Source: Aliterella sp. RAGGC_92 (GTDB lineage Bacteria; Cyanobacteriota; Cyanobacteriia; Cyanobacteriales; Chroococcidiopsidaceae). Taken from it: a stretch of DNA of 7,597 nt. Position 1 is the stretch's first letter; each line of letters starts with the position of its first letter. This document shows positions 5,740 to 7,597 of this stretch, piece by piece. A program made the translations under genes and the position numbers. Below the pieces are notes generated by a model. That model searched no databases. It had not been told where the DNA came from and saw only the letters and a program-made list of their open reading frames with translations. The stretch is from assembly GCA_030826005.1 (NCBI GenBank), contig JAPJOW010000214.1, positions 1 through 7,597 on the forward strand. The letters are read 5' to 3'.

Positions 5740-7293
5740 ATGACCGCAAATATTGAAAACTCATTTTCTCATTCACAAGTTGCTACCCCCGTATTAGAAA
5801 TGCGAGGGATTGGTAAACGATTTAATGGTGTCCCAGCGCTACAAAAGGTCGATTTGACTATTTACCCAGGGGAAGTTCACGCCCTGATGGGTGAAAATGG
5901 CGCAGGCAAAAGTACCTTAATGAAAATCTTGGCGGGGGCTTATATTGCCGACGAGGGGGAGATTTATATTAATGGTCAACCTTTAAAAATTACTAATCCA
6001 GCAACGGCACGAAAAGCCGGGATTAACTTAATTTATCAAGAGTTAAATGTTGCCCCCAATTTGACCGTTACCGAAAATATGTTTATGGGTAGCGAGTTGC
6101 AGCGCGGACAGTTTTTAGACCGCAAAAGCATGGAAGTTGAGGCACAGAGAGTTTTAGAAAGTCTGGGCGCTACTTTCAGTTCGCGGGATATAGTCGGGAC
6201 TTTATCAATTGCCGAACAGCAGCAAGTAGAAATAGCTAGGGCGCTGAAAGATAACAGCCGCATTTTGGTAATGGACGAACCCACCGCCGCCTTGTCTGAC
6301 CGCGAGACGGAGCGTTTGTTTGAAGTTATCCACAAACTCCGCAGAGATGGGATTGCAATTATTTATATCAGTCACCGCATGGAAGAAATCTATGCTTTGG
6401 CTGACCGAGTTAGCGTGTTGCGCGACGGTCAATATATTGGCAGTTTGACACGGGAGGAGATTTCGCCAGGGCGATTGGTGCAAATGATGGTTGGTCGCGC
6501 GATGGGGGATTTTTACGAACACCAAAAACAAACTAATCCCGGTGCTGTAGTGCTGGAAGTACGAAATATTAGCGACGGACGCAAGATAAAATCGGCTAGT
6601 TTTCAGCTTCATGCAGGAGAAATACTGGGTCTAGCGGGGCTAGTAGGGGCGGGACGCACGGAGGTATCGCGGCTGATTTTTGGTGCGGATAGAAAAGTAA
6701 GCGGCGAAGTGTTCCTTAATGGAAAAAAATTAGAGATTAATTCCCCTGGCGATGCGATTGACGCGGGAATTGGCTACGTCCCCGAAGACCGCAAAGATCA
6801 AGGCTTATTTTTAGAAATGAGTTGTCGCAAAAATATAGCGCTAAATACGCTCAAAAAAGAAGCTAGGGCGGGTTTTGTCAATTGGGGTGCGGTCAATTTG
6901 TTAGCCACCGGAGCGGTAGAAAACTTTAATATTCGGCTGGCAAATTTGGAATTAAGAGCGCTGGATTTATCGGGGGGAAATCAGCAAAAACTCTTACTGG
7001 CGCGATGGTTGGCAATTAAACCCAGAGTTTTGATGTTAGATGAACCGACGCGAGGCGTAGATATTGGCGCTAAAAGCGAGATTTACCGGATTATGAGCGA
7101 ACTTGCCGCCCAAGGAATCGCAATATTGATGGTTTCTAGCGAATTACCCGAAGTTGTGGGAATGAGCGATCGCGTTTTGGTCATGCGCGAAGGTCAATTA
7201 GTGGGGGAATTAGATCGCAGTCCCGGTAAAGAAATCACCCAAGAAAACATTATGCACTATGCCACAGGCGCGGCGGAGGTTACAGCATCATGA
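5740..7293 (+). CDS. frtB: Sugar ABC transporter ATPase with two nucleotide-binding domains (FrtB/RbsA-like)
   Basis: A 517-aa cytoplasmic ATPase of the carbohydrate uptake CUT2 class, with two fused ABC domains that power the permease. Domain 1 (about 18-255): Walker A GENGAGKST (51-59), Q100, signature LSIAEQQ (155-161), Walker B LVMDEP with E180, H212. Domain 2 (about 270-505): Walker A GLVGAGRTE (300-308) with Arg at the usual Lys position, signature LSGGNQQ (410-416), Walker B LMLDEPTRG, and S466 at the H-loop position. The degenerate second site is normal for RbsA/MglA proteins, where one site does the hydrolysis. The length fits the family's 495-520 aa, with about 17 extra N-terminal residues. 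The start has GAGGA seven bases before it. The stop overlaps the permease start (ATGA), which implies translational coupling. Confidence 0.95.
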   Translation: MTANIENSFSHSQVATPVLEMRGIGKRFNGVPALQKVDLTIYPGEVHALMGENGAGKSTLMKILAGAYIADEGEIYINGQPLKITNPATARKAGINLIYQELNVAPNLTVTENMFMGSELQRGQFLDRKSMEVEAQRVLESLGATFSSRDIVGTLSIAEQQQVEIARALKDNSRILVMDEPTAALSDRETERLFEVIHKLRRDGIAIIYISHRMEEIYALADRVSVLRDGQYIGSLTREEISPGRLVQMMVGRAMGDFYEHQKQTNPGAVVLEVRNISDGRKIKSASFQLHAGEILGLAGLVGAGRTEVSRLIFGADRKVSGEVFLNGKKLEINSPGDAIDAGIGYVPEDRKDQGLFLEMSCRKNIALNTLKKEARAGFVNWGAVNLLATGAVENFNIRLANLELRALDLSGGNQQKLLLARWLAIKPRVLMLDEPTRGVDIGAKSEIYRIMSELAAQGIAILMVSSELPEVVGMSDRVLVMREGQLVGELDRSPGKEITQENIMHYATGAAEVTAS

Positions 7294-7597
7294 GCAATAC
7301 TCAATTACGACCGATAAATAAACAACCTGCAACTAAGAGCGATCGCAAATCAATTAATAATTTCCTGCAAGTTGCGGGAATCTTACCGATTTTAGTTTTA
7401 ATCTGCATTCTATTTTCCGTCCTCAGTCCCAACTTTCTCACCCCCGGAAACGTAGTTAATATCTTTCGCCAAGCCTCCGTTAATATCGTCCTAGCTACTG
7501 GGATGACTTTTGTAATTCTCACCGGAGGAATCGATTTATCGGTGGGATCAATCCTTGCGGTTTCGGCGGTAGCATCCCTAATCGTATCGTTGATTCC
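7290..7597 (+). CDS. frtC: Sugar ABC transporter permease, 5' part (FrtC/RbsC-like)
   Basis: The first 102 codons of a membrane permease cut by the window edge. It begins MSNTQLRPIN, with a basic cytoplasmic tail of about 24 residues, then a membrane segment (25-45), the RbsC-type SPNFLTPGNVVNIFRQASVN (46-65), a second hydrophobic stretch, and the family motif GGIDLSVGS (79-87). Two copies would form the channel through which the sugar delivered by the binding lipoprotein is moved. The ATG overlaps the ATPase stop, and GGAGG (7275-7279) inside the ATPase gene serves as its ribosome binding site, 10 bases ahead. RbsC proteins are about 320 aa, so roughly two thirds are missing here. A HIP1 octamer (7339-7346) encodes S-D-R in the tail. 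Confidence 0.93.
   Translation, partial: MSNTQLRPINKQPATKSDRKSINNFLQVAGILPILVLICILFSVLSPNFLTPGNVVNIFRQASVNIVLATGMTFVILTGGIDLSVGSILAVSAVASLIVSLI

Larger units (their letters stand above)
475..7346. repeat. Eight HIP1 octamers (GCGATCGC) scattered through the window
   Basis: Exact copies at 475-482, 1111-1118, 3101-3108, 4580-4587, 5333-5340, 5672-5679, 7166-7173 and 7339-7346, five inside genes and three between. One-mismatch copies also occur (for example 3714-3721). This abundance is a cyanobacterial hallmark. Confidence 0.9.

Noticed and set aside
6205..6612. 135-codon open frame on the minus strand opposite the ATPase gene
   Set aside because: Lies wholly antisense to well-conserved ABC domain coding sequence and its product has no domain character; a shadow frame.
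6637..6663. Arg instead of Lys in the second Walker A (GLVGAGRTE), and Ser at the H-loop position
   Set aside because: Normal for the second domain of RbsA/MglA-type ATPases, so not a defect or novelty.
1..7597. Mobile element or defence system
   Set aside because: No transposase, integrase, nuclease, toxin-antitoxin pair, terminal repeats or array found on either strand.

Overview
The window reads as cyanobacterial chromosome. It holds eight exact copies of the octamer GCGATCGC (HIP1), where chance would give about 0.1. The best matches I recognise (the cyanobacterial fructose importer locus frtRABC, a NhaP-type Na+/H+ antiporter, and a fragment nearly identical to part of Anabaena sensory rhodopsin) also point to cyanobacteria. 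Which genus cannot be decided from this stretch.

Layout. Positions 1-288 carry the decayed C-terminal part of a microbial rhodopsin, ending inside helix G. A non-coding stretch with a perfect 8-bp hairpin follows (289-518). A CPA1-family Na+/H+ antiporter is on the minus strand (519-2090). A 504-bp gap between divergent genes (2091-2594) holds a probable antiporter promoter, a 9-bp hairpin, and a possible 24-codon reading frame with a very good Shine-Dalgarno. A 147-aa integral membrane protein of unknown function is on the plus strand (2595-3038).

The right half is one sugar-import regulon. A LacI-family repressor (minus, best start 4208, not the far upstream TTG) is divergent from a binding lipoprotein (4568-5515), a double-domain ABC ATPase (5740-7293) and the first 102 codons of the permease (7290 to the window edge, overlapping the ATPase stop by 4 bp, ATGA). 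This is the gene content and order of frtRABC, the fructose importer of Anabaena variabilis and Nostoc punctiforme. It is also related to ribose rbsBAC, so the sugar itself is inferred, not shown.

The 360-bp divergent control region contains three operators with the shared core ATGCACA-NN-TGTGCAT. O1 (4213-4246) is a perfect 34-bp palindrome covering the -10, start point and Shine-Dalgarno of the repressor gene. O2 (4369-4390) and O3 (4415-4438) share an identical 22-bp core and flank a -10-like element of the transport operon. The simplest reading is one repressor that shuts off both its own gene and the importer until a sugar ligand arrives.

I see no mobile element, CRISPR array, tRNA or rRNA. 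No clearly undescribed multi-gene system is visible; the most notable items are the rhodopsin remnant and the operator architecture.
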